Assembly (NCBI GenBank): GCA_041665465.1
Contig: JBAYIU010000001.1
Location: 682,001 to 746,000, forward strand
DNA length: 64,000 nucleotides
Origin: JACRPH01 sp041665465
Lineage (GTDB): Archaea > Nanobdellota > Nanobdellia > Woesearchaeales > GW2011-AR9
Reading direction: 5' to 3'
How positions within the stretch are numbered: the first letter of the stretch is position 1; each line of letters opens with the position of its first letter. The notes under the pieces are model-generated. The model was given only the letters and a program-made list of their open reading frames with translations. It made no database searches and was not told where the DNA came from. The translations under genes were made by a program, and so were the position numbers. This document shows, piece after piece, positions 36,241-44,050 of the stretch.

Positions 36241-37896
36241 ATGAAAAAAATTCACGTCGATAAAAAAGGATCAGTGATTTTACAAGGAAATCCAGAAAAA
36301 AAATCAGAAGCTGAAGGTAAACGGAGCTCAATAAAGAATATTTCTAAAGTAAAAGTCACTGAAAAGGTTGGTTTGTTTAGGCGAATGCTCCAGACCAAGA
36401 ATCTTAAGATTGATACGTCTGTTGTTGAAAAAGGATTATCATTAGACTTAAGGTGGGGATCAATCAAACGAAAGTTTGAAGTTTTATTCCCCGAAGAAGT
36501 GTGGAAAGAGTTACCCCTTGATTACAAAAAAGCAATAGTAGAGAATATCGCTCATCTTTCTTCAGTAGAAATAGGAGTAATGCTTAATGCAAAGAAGATC
36601 CATTATAATACTCCCTTGCCTTTGTTTAAGTCTTTTTTCATTGAAGTTCTTTTAAAATGTTTATTATACAGCGGTGATTGCGATACTGGTAAAACCATTA
36701 AGTATATTACTCAACTAATTAACTTAGAGACTGAATTTAAGGGGTCTCCTACCTCTTTAGATTTAAGATCTTTACAAACTAATGAAGGGAGCATTAACAC
36801 CCTCACTTTTGGTAAAGAGAGTTTGTTAAGTTTTGGTTTGGCTCAGGAATTAGGAATGAACCCGGTTTCAGTAATGGTGATTGAGCCAGATTGTGATGTT
36901 ATGTATCGTGGACAACGTATTGCGACTTTTCAAAATAAGCATAAATATGAGTTGATTAAACGATTTGAAAAGGAGTTTAATCTTCATGTTTACTGTATCG
37001 ACAGCAACTTAAACGACATTCCGGACTATACCTTATGGGATTTTGATCCAACTGATTTAGGATGGTCAGCACAATTAACCCAATATATATTCTTACTTTT
37101 ACCGTTTAATTATAAGTTTAAACAGAAATATATTGTTTATGGTAATGAATATTCTTGCAATTCTTACTATTACAATAAAGAAGGATTTAAGTGTCATCCA
37201 GTGTACGACCAAACTTCAGATTGGATGGGGCAAGTAAATTCCATGCTGCAGAATGTTACGGGAGGAGGAATGCAAGCTATTTCCTTAGTACAACCGTTGC
37301 ATGAGATTGCGGTAACTAAAGTTCTATATCAACGATACCCCCAGTTAGCTAAATATCAGATGTCTTGTCATTGTAACAACGAAGGAGCTATAAAGAGTCG
37401 CTGGTGTGGAGCTTGTTCTAAATGTGCTCGTTGCTTTACCTTTATGAAAGCTTTGGGCTTTGATCCGGCAACGGTAAATCTAAAAGACATGTTTAATCTA
37501 GACTCCAAACCACATTTTTCTATTTTCAATCAAAGTAAAGATATGTGCGGGTATGATTCCGCAGGGTTAGGAAGAGACGAACAAATATTTGCTTTTCACT
37601 TGGCAGCTAAACGAGGAGCAACTGGAGAATTGATTGATTTATTCAAAAAGGAGTTTGGAGAAGAGGCAACTAGAAGAGAAGAAGAGTTTAGAAATGAGTT
37701 CTTTAAATTACAACGGCCGGCAAATATCCCTGCCCCATTATGGAAAAAACTAAAACCTATTTATGAAGAAGAATTAAAAAAGGATGGAAATGAAAACACT
37801 CCAAAAGAAGTAGAGAATATATCCACTCCCCATAACAACTTACCTAAAAAATCAAACTCTGCTGCAAGCGGTGAAAATGAACTCCTTAAAAATTAA
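36241..37896 (+). CDS. PP-loop/HUP-type ATPase with zinc-binding cysteines, copy 1
   Basis: 551 residues. After a poorly conserved N-terminal region, NTLTFGKESLLSFGLAQELG (about 186-205) fits the SGGKDS-type PP-loop of ATP-pyrophosphatases (FGKES in place of SGGKDS), followed by a second motif around DWMGQVNSMLQ. A zinc-type cysteine cluster lies downstream (CHCNN...WCGACSKCARCF). This arrangement recalls QueC and the MurL family, which adenylate carboxylates or thiolate nucleotides. The substrate is unknown; archaea lack the MurL substrate. A C-terminal, low-complexity tail (about 35 residues) extends past the family core. A paralogue overlaps its 3' end. Confidence 0.65.
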   Translation: MKKIHVDKKGSVILQGNPEKKSEAEGKRSSIKNISKVKVTEKVGLFRRMLQTKNLKIDTSVVEKGLSLDLRWGSIKRKFEVLFPEEVWKELPLDYKKAIVENIAHLSSVEIGVMLNAKKIHYNTPLPLFKSFFIEVLLKCLLYSGDCDTGKTIKYITQLINLETEFKGSPTSLDLRSLQTNEGSINTLTFGKESLLSFGLAQELGMNPVSVMVIEPDCDVMYRGQRIATFQNKHKYELIKRFEKEFNLHVYCIDSNLNDIPDYTLWDFDPTDLGWSAQLTQYIFLLLPFNYKFKQKYIVYGNEYSCNSYYYNKEGFKCHPVYDQTSDWMGQVNSMLQNVTGGGMQAISLVQPLHEIAVTKVLYQRYPQLAKYQMSCHCNNEGAIKSRWCGACSKCARCFTFMKALGFDPATVNLKDMFNLDSKPHFSIFNQSKDMCGYDSAGLGRDEQIFAFHLAAKRGATGELIDLFKKEFGEEATRREEEFRNEFFKLQRPANIPAPLWKKLKPIYEEELKKDGNENTPKEVENISTPHNNLPKKSNSAASGENELLKN

Positions 37897-39265
37897 TACT
37901 GAAGTTAATTCTACTGGGATACAACTTCGTTTATTCAACTCTTCTTTTGATCGTAAATTTAAAGTTGAGTTTGCCTCCGAGATATGGGAACATTTTCCTA
38001 ATAAACTCGTCTGGACTCAAAATTTAGCTTACTTAGCTACGGTAGAACTTGCTTTAATGTTTAAGGTGAAAGAAGTGGAATATGACACTCCTTTTCCCAT
38101 ATTTAAACCTTTTTTTGACGAATTGTTTGTGAAGTCTTTCACTTATAGTGGAGATGTAGATTCTAATCAACCGTTCAAGTATCATAATCCATTTTTTGAT
38201 TTAGACCTCTTTTTTTCAGGAGAAAGTGTTCCGTTTGTAAGTATAGCTCCTTCGGTTGAAGAAAGGTCTATCAACACTCTTACTTTTGGTAAAGAAAGCT
38301 TGTTAAGTTTTGGATTAGCCGAAGAGATAGGATTAAGTCCGACTCCCCTTACAGTGATTGATGAAGACTTGGACCTAAATTTTAGGGGAGAAAAGATAAA
38401 AAGTTTCACTAACAAACATTTGTGGGATTTGATACCTAAATTTGAATTAGAAAAAGGATTGAAGGTTAATACGGTCAAAAATGAACTGTGTAAACTCCGT
38501 TGTAATGTAGAATGGGACCTAGATGACACGGATCTTGGTAGTGCTAATGTTATCACGGAATTTTTGTTTATGTGTTTACCATATGCTTATTCTAATCATT
38601 CAAAGTATATTATATTCGGAAATGAACATTCTTGTAGTAACTATTATTATAGTACCGAAGGAGTAAGATGTTATCCCGTGTATGACCAATCTTCAGATTG
38701 GATTAAACATCTGAATTCTTTAGTAAACATATTTACTCAAGGAAAAGTGCAAGTGGTTTCTTTAGTTCAACCCCTTTCGGAAATGGCAGTAGCTAAAATA
38801 CTTTATCAACGATATCTTCAACTGGCCAAATATCAGATGTCTTGCCATGCTGATGATCTTAAAGCAGAGAATAATAGATGGTGTTGTAACTGTGCTAAAT
38901 GTGCTACTTGTTTTGTGTTTATGAAAGCATTTGGATTTAATCCTGAATCGGTGGGATTGAAAGAGATGTTTGATTTATCTTATAAACCCCTGTTCTCTCT
39001 GTTTAATCATCATAAAGATATCGCTCAGGGTTATTATTCCTTGAAGATGGTTCGTGACGAACAGTTGTTAGCGTTTTATTTAGCGGTTAAACGTGGTGCA
39101 GAAGGGGAGTTGATAGAGCTGTTCAAGAAAGAGTTTATGGGAGAAGCTGTGGCTAGAGAGGAAGAGTTGATGGAAGAAATTTTTAAGTTGCATCCTCCGG
39201 AGAATATTCCTGCTCAATTGTGGGATAAAGTTAAACCCATTCTAGAAGAAGAATTAAAGAAGTAG
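37877..39265 (+). CDS. PP-loop/HUP-type ATPase with zinc-binding cysteines, copy 2
   Basis: About 462 residues, clearly paralogous to the previous gene across the whole core: NTLTFGKESLLSFGLAEEIG (about 133-152), SDWIKHLNSL, SLVQPLSEMAVAKILYQRY and the cysteine cluster CHADD...WCCNCAKCATCF. It lacks copy 1's N-terminal 50 residues and its C-terminal tail. ATG 37877 was chosen; GTG 37871 is an alternative. The start lies inside copy 1's last 20 nt, so they are coupled. Together they may form a hetero-complex; function unknown. Confidence 0.65.
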   Translation: MNSLKINTEVNSTGIQLRLFNSSFDRKFKVEFASEIWEHFPNKLVWTQNLAYLATVELALMFKVKEVEYDTPFPIFKPFFDELFVKSFTYSGDVDSNQPFKYHNPFFDLDLFFSGESVPFVSIAPSVEERSINTLTFGKESLLSFGLAEEIGLSPTPLTVIDEDLDLNFRGEKIKSFTNKHLWDLIPKFELEKGLKVNTVKNELCKLRCNVEWDLDDTDLGSANVITEFLFMCLPYAYSNHSKYIIFGNEHSCSNYYYSTEGVRCYPVYDQSSDWIKHLNSLVNIFTQGKVQVVSLVQPLSEMAVAKILYQRYLQLAKYQMSCHADDLKAENNRWCCNCAKCATCFVFMKAFGFNPESVGLKEMFDLSYKPLFSLFNHHKDIAQGYYSLKMVRDEQLLAFYLAVKRGAEGELIELFKKEFMGEAVAREEELMEEIFKLHPPENIPAQLWDKVKPILEEELKK

Positions 39266-39301
39266 TGGTTCAAACCGGGCTATGAGAGGTTTTTAGGCTC
39301 A

Positions 39302-40252
39302 CTATTTGTAAAAGAAAGTGTACTTATATTCCTTCAAAACATCAATCACTTTTATTGATTGTATTACGTCTGAAAATTGGTTTTGTAGTTCTTGCAACAT
39401 CTTTAGAAAGTCTGTTTCTTTTTCATATTCAAACTCGGGTTCTAAATCCCAATCACCAATTACTTTAAGGTTATGTACTAAATGAGGATTGCTGTGCAGT
39501 TTTGTTAACAAAGAAACCACTCTACGCTCCTCTGGATTCTTAAGATAAATTATGGTTTTGTAGAAATTAATTCCCAACAGTTCATAGTTTAGTACTAAAC
39601 GGAATGATTTTATTACTCCTGAATTTAATAGCTTCTTAATTCTGTTAGTGGTAATTTTCAAAGTAATATTCAATTCTTTGGCTATTTCTGTAATTGGTTT
39701 TCTAGCATTCTTAGAAAGAATTCTTAGAATTTTCAAATCAATGTCATCAAAATCAGTCAGCTTAAGGGGCTTAGTATCAATAAAATCTGCTTTAGAGTTT
39801 ACAAAGTACCTTCTGGGAAAAGACCACACGGAAGAAGTTATAGATAATGATTTATTAAATAAAAACGGACTAGCTAAGGAAATGACCTTATCTTTTACCT
39901 GGTCTAATTCCTTATTATTCTTAACGGTACAAGAAAGTAAACAGTCCCAATCTCCACGACATTTGGCAATCCAAATAACTTGCGAGATTAATTTTATCTT
40001 TTCATACAATTGTTCTTCATCAGATAAAGTAATTCCATTAAATTTTAAACAGATTTTAAAATGAATCAAGCCCAACTTTTCATAATCTACTGCAGTGTGG
40101 TATTGAGTAATAATATTTTCTTCTAACTTTTTGACACGATACAGGGCTACTTCCGGACTAACTCCTACTTTTTTAGCAAGTTGAGTATAGTTGATTCTCG
40201 CATTCTTATCTAGTTCGTACAAAATCTTCTTATCTTTAATATCTAGCTTCAT
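39302..40252 (-). CDS. Lrp/AsnC-type regulator with duplicated HTH-ligand units
   Basis: 316 residues built of two Lrp-like halves: an HTH (DIKDKKILYELDKNARINYTQLAKKVGVSP) with RAM-like domain, then a second HTH (DIDLKILRILSKNARKPITEIAKELNI) with its RAM-like part. The Lrp halves bind DNA and an amino acid or other small ligand. A paralogue lies at 47901-48869. It is divergent from 40347-41051 and convergent with the PP-loop pair, so it is not clearly part of either unit. Confidence 0.88.
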   Translation of the reverse strand: MKLDIKDKKILYELDKNARINYTQLAKKVGVSPEVALYRVKKLEENIITQYHTAVDYEKLGLIHFKICLKFNGITLSDEEQLYEKIKLISQVIWIAKCRGDWDCLLSCTVKNNKELDQVKDKVISLASPFLFNKSLSITSSVWSFPRRYFVNSKADFIDTKPLKLTDFDDIDLKILRILSKNARKPITEIAKELNITLKITTNRIKKLLNSGVIKSFRLVLNYELLGINFYKTIIYLKNPEERRVVSLLTKLHSNPHLVHNLKVIGDWDLEPEFEYEKETDFLKMLQELQNQFSDVIQSIKVIDVLKEYKYTFFYK

Positions 40253-40346
40253 TTTTTATTAATTTTGCCTTTATATATTAAGAATGGTACTTTTTATAAA
40301 CTTTTTGTTAATAAGTTTTAAATTAAAAATAGAATTATAATAATAC
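40253..40346. promoter_or_regulatory. Divergent promoter region
   Basis: An AT-rich 94-bp gap between the Lrp-like gene (minus) and the 234-residue gene (plus). CTTTATATATTAAG near 40270-40283 and a TATA-like TTTTATAAAC near 40292-40301 face the minus and plus genes. Several A/T inverted stretches could bind the Lrp-type protein. Confidence 0.4.
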
Positions 40347-41051
40347 ATGACTCCAGAATTAGAACGTTTAGTTAAAGAATTTGCAGTAATGGATAGAGAG
40401 AGTTCATACCATAGAAAATCAGCACAAATAGCTAGAAAGCTCACTGAAAACTTATTTGAAGGAGTATTAGTTCAAGATCCTTATGAATCCAAAAAGCATC
40501 AATTATATTATACCAAAGGGGATACTCCTTTTCAAGGATTGGGGTGTATCAAGCCTGCTTTAGAATTCTTAGGAATTCATGATTATGATAAGCAAATGAG
40601 AGAAATTGCTCAAATTTTAGATGAAAGCGGAGGATATCACGACTTCACATATCATCGTAATCGCTATGGGGTGGTTTTAGAAGAAGATTTATTTCCAGAA
40701 ATGAGTAAATCGGAAAGAGTTGAATTATTTAGAAAGCAGGATCCAAGGGTTATAACTTTTTCTATAAGTATAATCAAATATGGAGAAGGGATAGCTAATT
40801 ATGTTGAACATCCTACTGATCCAAGAGAAAAATCCTTTGAACTCAATGGTATTTTCTCAGGACATATGGTTCCTGAACCTCTAAAATCAAGAATAATGCC
40901 CTTAATAGGTCCAATTAGAGAATCATTTCGTAGAAGTTGTGAAGGAAATTATTCCAATTCTGATTTAGCAGTATTATGCTTGGATGTTACTCGAAGAATG
41001 GCTAAGATAACCGCCAATTATATGATTGAGAAATTTGAGAAGAAGCAGTAA
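40347..41051 (+). CDS. Hypothetical protein
   Basis: 234 residues, soluble and slightly charged, not recognised. Notable stretches: a DRESSYHRKSAQIARKL helix at the N-terminus, GLGCIKPALEFLGIHDYD in the middle and a helical tail DVTRRMAKITANYMIEKFEKKQ. A DESGGYHDFTYHRNRYG segment is rich in His and Tyr. It stands alone, with an Lrp-type regulator diverging from it. No function inferred. Confidence 0.6.
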   Translation: MTPELERLVKEFAVMDRESSYHRKSAQIARKLTENLFEGVLVQDPYESKKHQLYYTKGDTPFQGLGCIKPALEFLGIHDYDKQMREIAQILDESGGYHDFTYHRNRYGVVLEEDLFPEMSKSERVELFRKQDPRVITFSISIIKYGEGIANYVEHPTDPREKSFELNGIFSGHMVPEPLKSRIMPLIGPIRESFRRSCEGNYSNSDLAVLCLDVTRRMAKITANYMIEKFEKKQ

Positions 41052-41130
41052 TACATCTTCCTATTTTATAATACCTTTCTCAGCGTGGAGCTATGTCATT
41101 TTGATCTAGCTTCTCAATCCAGAAGAAACG

Positions 41131-41140
41131 TTTATAAAAT
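41131..41140 (+). promoter_or_regulatory. TATA box of the tRNA-Leu gene
   Basis: TTTATAAAAT ends 23 nt before the first base of the tRNA at 41164, the normal distance for archaeal RNA polymerase. No other promoter-like element fits the tRNA. Confidence 0.6.
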
Positions 41141-41194
41141 ACCTTCAGATTTAATTCTCTAACGCGGATGTGCCGGAGCGGTCAAACGGGATAG

Positions 41195-41227
41195 CTTGTT
41201 TTGGTCTTCTGACCAAAATGGATCCAA
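41195..41227 (+). other. tRNA intron 1 (33 nt, noncanonical position 30/31)
   Basis: The cut sites lie in a bulge-helix-bulge: GGAT (41189-41192) pairs with ATCC (41222-41225), leaving 3-nt bulges A-G|C and A-A|A. Inside, TTTTGGTC pairs with GACCAAAA around a TTCT loop. Pairing on the outer side is weak, so this is a relaxed BHB. The two halves of the anticodon stem only become adjacent when it is removed. Confidence 0.75.
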
Positions 41228-41234
41228 ACTCAAG

Positions 41235-41287
41235 GCATTTGAATATAGAGTGCTCATCAGAGTACTATGAAGAAATCAATGTAAGTC
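41235..41287 (+). other. tRNA intron 2 (53 nt, canonical position 37/38)
   Basis: Removal joins G37 to A38. The BHB has CTCA (32-35) against TAAG with one C-A mismatch, bulges A-G|G and T-C|A, and a flanking helix CATT/AATG (41236-41239 with 41278-41281). This is the position most archaeal tRNA introns use. Confidence 0.8.
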
Positions 41288-41334
41288 ATCTATTGGCTTA
41301 GTGCCTACCCAGGTTCGATTCCTGGCATCCGCAG

Positions 41335-42132
41335 TTATTTATTTAATAAGAAGTGGACACAACTTTCTAATTCTGCTCGCTTCTGCTCATTTAATGCAAA
41401 GCCTATATTTTTGTGAAACTTAATCAAATTCTCTTTGTTCCCTAATATTCGAAAGCATTGTGAAAATGTTTTTTCTCCGTTTTGATGAAGATTTTCAAAA
41501 TGAGGTTGACCTATTGGTCCGCATACCACAGATAAACTTTCAGTTAAATCTTTAATCTGTTGCAAGAAAGTGGTTAAATTATCTTGATACTTTTCAACTT
41601 TGGCCATCCTGAACGTGGCTTCTCTTCCGAACTTCTCTCTTTTTATTTTGATAGTAGCTAATTCGTCATCGAAAATGCCTTGTAAATAACTTTTTTTACA
41701 TCTTTCTGACAGGATTATCCATTTTGGAACCAAGAAGGGATTATTAGTTTTGTTTCCGATAGGAGCACCAAGCGCATAAAGATATCTTCCTAATAAGCTA
41801 TCGTTCACTTGAAGCAGATAACTTTTGCCAATATTTTCCCTATAATATATTTTGATACTGTTTTCTTTTATTGAGAAGTTTTCGACGAGAAATACTCTAA
41901 GGTTGGTTAAATCATTAATTTGACCAATAAACCTGCAAGTATACCTTTTATCAAGATTACCATCTCCCATTATTTTTCCAACTAAAAATGCTGACTTTTG
42001 AGCCAAATAGGAATCTTGGAATAAAGGCACTAAATTTCTGGTTAAAAGTAATTCCAACTTCCTTTTAGGAATTCTAGTTTGGTAAGTATTTAAGATATGT
42101 CCAACGTCTAACAACATATTTTGTTTATTCAT
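41335..42132 (-). CDS. LAGLIDADG-type endonuclease-like protein
   Basis: 265 residues with two LAGLIDADG-like helices: AFLVGKIMGDGNLD (about 48-61) and SYLQGIFDDELATI (about 148-161), each with a potential catalytic acid. The two halves around them fit a single-chain, two-repeat nuclease. LAGLIDADG proteins include homing endonucleases and some host-adapted maturases and regulators. The stop lies 1 nt from the 3' end of the tRNA-Leu gene on the opposite strand, and a tRNA-3'-end-like remnant lies beyond its start (42310-42328), suggesting a small mobile element (inference). Confidence 0.75.
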   Translation of the reverse strand: MNKQNMLLDVGHILNTYQTRIPKRKLELLLTRNLVPLFQDSYLAQKSAFLVGKIMGDGNLDKRYTCRFIGQINDLTNLRVFLVENFSIKENSIKIYYRENIGKSYLLQVNDSLLGRYLYALGAPIGNKTNNPFLVPKWIILSERCKKSYLQGIFDDELATIKIKREKFGREATFRMAKVEKYQDNLTTFLQQIKDLTESLSVVCGPIGQPHFENLHQNGEKTFSQCFRILGNKENLIKFHKNIGFALNEQKRAELESCVHFLLNK

Positions 42133-42454
42133 ACTACTTGCCCAAATTATGGAATAAACAAAAGGTAACGTTTTACAATATTTAAATTAATCTAACTTGA
42201 TTTCCTATCATGTTATTCCAAACTGCTTTACATCCATTTTAAAGAACTAATCAACAGAAGAGATAATTGAAAAGAAAGACAGAAGTTCGGAAATTATGCT
42301 AGTCTGTAATCGATCCCTGCCGTCCGCACTTTACTTTCTAATCAAAATACTTTACAAGGAATGAGGATTTTAAGACCAACTAACAAACATATTCTTTCTT
42401 ATCTATTTTACAAGCTAAGAAAGGTTATAAAACCTATTCGAGATTAAGGTTCTC
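42133..42454. other. Gene-free region upstream of the LAGLIDADG gene
   Basis: 322 nt without a convincing reading frame. It contains the tRNA-3'-end-like remnant at 42310-42328. ACAGA at 42280-42284 and TCTGT at 42303-42307 could form a short stem just upstream of it. The 3' end holds a run into the GTG-initiated MutS-like gene, with AAGGT as a weak ribosome site. Otherwise nothing is recognised. Confidence 0.5.
42310..42328 (+). pseudogene. tRNA 3'-end-like remnant
   Basis: TCGATCCCTGCCGTCCGCA matches the last 19 nt of the tRNA-Leu(CAA) gene (41315-41333) at 16 of 19 positions, including the T-loop end, acceptor 3' strand and discriminator A. The upstream sequence cannot form a T-stem and no acceptor 5' partner (GCGGACG) is seen nearby, so no functional tRNA is encoded. 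It may be the mark of an old insertion at the tRNA 3' end. Confidence 0.5.
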
Positions 42455-44050
42455 GTGGTAAATAAACCAGACCTACTTTTTTTTGGTAAAGGAAAAGATT
42501 ATCACTCTGACACGGCATTAGAACGATCTTTTACTGAAAAATATTATGCAGATGACGAATTAAGCCGATCTCTAAATTTGGAAATGCTTCGCGGTGCTAG
42601 GATTCCTTCCGATACTATTGACCAACAATTTTTTGCAGAAGGGTTAAGGTTAGATCTATTTGTGGGAAAGTTGCTTCAACCTAAATATGCTGCGGGTTAC
42701 ATTTTTCAAGTTTTAGCTAATCCCAGCACAGATTTAGAGGTTATTCTAGAACGACAATCTGCTGAAAAAGAATTGTTAGAATCTCCTGAGAAAGTTGAAT
42801 TCCTAGAAGACACTTACAGAAGATTATGGGAAATTGCAGGACACGTTTGGCAACGTTCAACTTTAGCTAAAGCGTCTACTCCTTGGACTTCCGGATTGAT
42901 GCCGGGAAATACAAATCAGGACGCTCAACTATTTGCTCACACCGTACATCTTCTGGGGATGTATCAAGATATAGTACAAGAACTTGGGAATAAGATTTTT
43001 ACTTCTGGACCTTTAAGACAAGTAGCAGATCTTGCTAAGGAGATAGAAAAGTCTTCTGAATATAAGGAATTAGGAAATTATTTACACACATTTTCTAATC
43101 AAAGAGAATATAGAGCAGATGTATCAGTTACTGTCAATGCAGTAGGGGGATATAGTGGAATGAACGTTACTCGATTAGAATTAAATACACCTAGAAGATC
43201 AAAAAAAGAATGGAGAGAGGATTGGAGCACTTATGCTATCCTTAAACATATTACTGAACTATATACACAGAATAGCAAAAATTTGAAAGCGCTAATTCAT
43301 TTAGTGGGGGATCTAGAATTTTATACTTGCGGTGCCAGATATGCTTATACTTTAACCAGTAAAAAACAACCCACTTGTCTTCCTACTTTTAATGATAAAG
43401 TCACTCAAATACATGATTTAATCAGTCCCTTACTATTATTGTTACCCGGCGGTAATCCGGTTCCCATCGATTTGGAATTAACTTATGACTCTTTTGGTAG
43501 AGTGATCACTGGCCCAAATAATGGTGGTAAGAGTGTGAGCTTACGTGCAGTTGGTCTGGCCTATACTACTGGCCAGAATGGTTGGATTGTTCCCGGCAGT
43601 TCTGCCAATCTTTCTTTAATTAATGGATTATATACCCACTTTCCAACTCGTGATGATGTAGAGGGGGGAAAAGGTAGTTTCCTAGGAGAAATGGAACATG
43701 ACCGAAGAATTTTGGATAGAGCTAACTCAAGTAGTTTAGTTTTGCTGGATGAACCGTGTATTGGAACAGAACCAAGTGTTGCTTCGGTACAAACTGGAAA
43801 TTTCGTAGAGTATATGGGTCTGAATCATATCCCTTTTTTAATCGCGACCCACATGCATGATGTAGCCTTAGATGTTAAAGAGGATAAATATCCGGGAGTA
43901 ACTAACTTACAAGCAGAAGTGAAGTTTGAAGGAAATCGTCCCCATCTAACTTACAAAATTATCCCTGAGATGGCAGGACAAAGTTATGGGGAAGCAGTTG
44001 CCCGTCAGGCTGGAGTTGATAGGGAATCATTGGGTCTTCCTCCACGCTAA
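42455..44050 (+). CDS. MutS-family ATPase lacking mismatch-recognition domain
   Basis: 531 residues. The C-terminal ATPase has Walker A GPNNGGKS at 353-360, Walker B LVLLDEPCIGTEP and the switch HMHDVALDV, together with the ABC-like signature KGSFLGEMEHDRRIL. The N-terminal half is helical with a core/lever-like pattern (about 40-310). Mismatch-binding domain I is absent, as in MutS2/MutS-IV relatives. It may act on recombination or other DNA structures rather than mismatches (inference). GTG start. The 3' end overlaps the convergent gene by 92 nt. Confidence 0.85.
   Translation: MVNKPDLLFFGKGKDYHSDTALERSFTEKYYADDELSRSLNLEMLRGARIPSDTIDQQFFAEGLRLDLFVGKLLQPKYAAGYIFQVLANPSTDLEVILERQSAEKELLESPEKVEFLEDTYRRLWEIAGHVWQRSTLAKASTPWTSGLMPGNTNQDAQLFAHTVHLLGMYQDIVQELGNKIFTSGPLRQVADLAKEIEKSSEYKELGNYLHTFSNQREYRADVSVTVNAVGGYSGMNVTRLELNTPRRSKKEWREDWSTYAILKHITELYTQNSKNLKALIHLVGDLEFYTCGARYAYTLTSKKQPTCLPTFNDKVTQIHDLISPLLLLLPGGNPVPIDLELTYDSFGRVITGPNNGGKSVSLRAVGLAYTTGQNGWIVPGSSANLSLINGLYTHFPTRDDVEGGKGSFLGEMEHDRRILDRANSSSLVLLDEPCIGTEPSVASVQTGNFVEYMGLNHIPFLIATHMHDVALDVKEDKYPGVTNLQAEVKFEGNRPHLTYKIIPEMAGQSYGEAVARQAGVDRESLGLPPR

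Larger units (their letters stand above)
41164..41333 (+). tRNA. tRNA-Leu(CAA) with two introns
   Basis: The gene folds after removing two introns: acceptor GCGGATG with CATCCGC, discriminator A (leucine identity in archaea), D-stem CCG/CGG, G26, anticodon stem ATAGA/TCTAT, loop CTCAAGA with anticodon CAA, a 14-nt variable arm with stem GGC/GCC, T-stem CCAGG/CCTGG and loop TTCGATT. The mature length is 84 nt, right for a class II tRNA. Exons: 41164-41194, 41228-41234 (7 nt) and 41288-41333. No CCA is encoded. Without removing both introns no standard anticodon arm forms. Confidence 0.85.

Noticed and set aside
39266..39301. GGTTCAAACC tRNA T-arm-like sequence after the PP-loop pair
   Set aside because: No acceptor or D-arm partners exist upstream; it lies in a short convergent gap and is more likely terminator sequence.
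41164..41333. Reading the tRNA as Asn(GTT) or Thr(TGT) with one intron
   Set aside because: Both leave an unpaired anticodon stem and do not fit a class II variable arm or discriminator A; the two-intron Leu(CAA) model fits every stem.
42240..42330. A functional second tRNA or a split-tRNA 3' half
   Set aside because: The T-stem does not form and no matching GCGGACG acceptor half or BHB partner is visible in the window.
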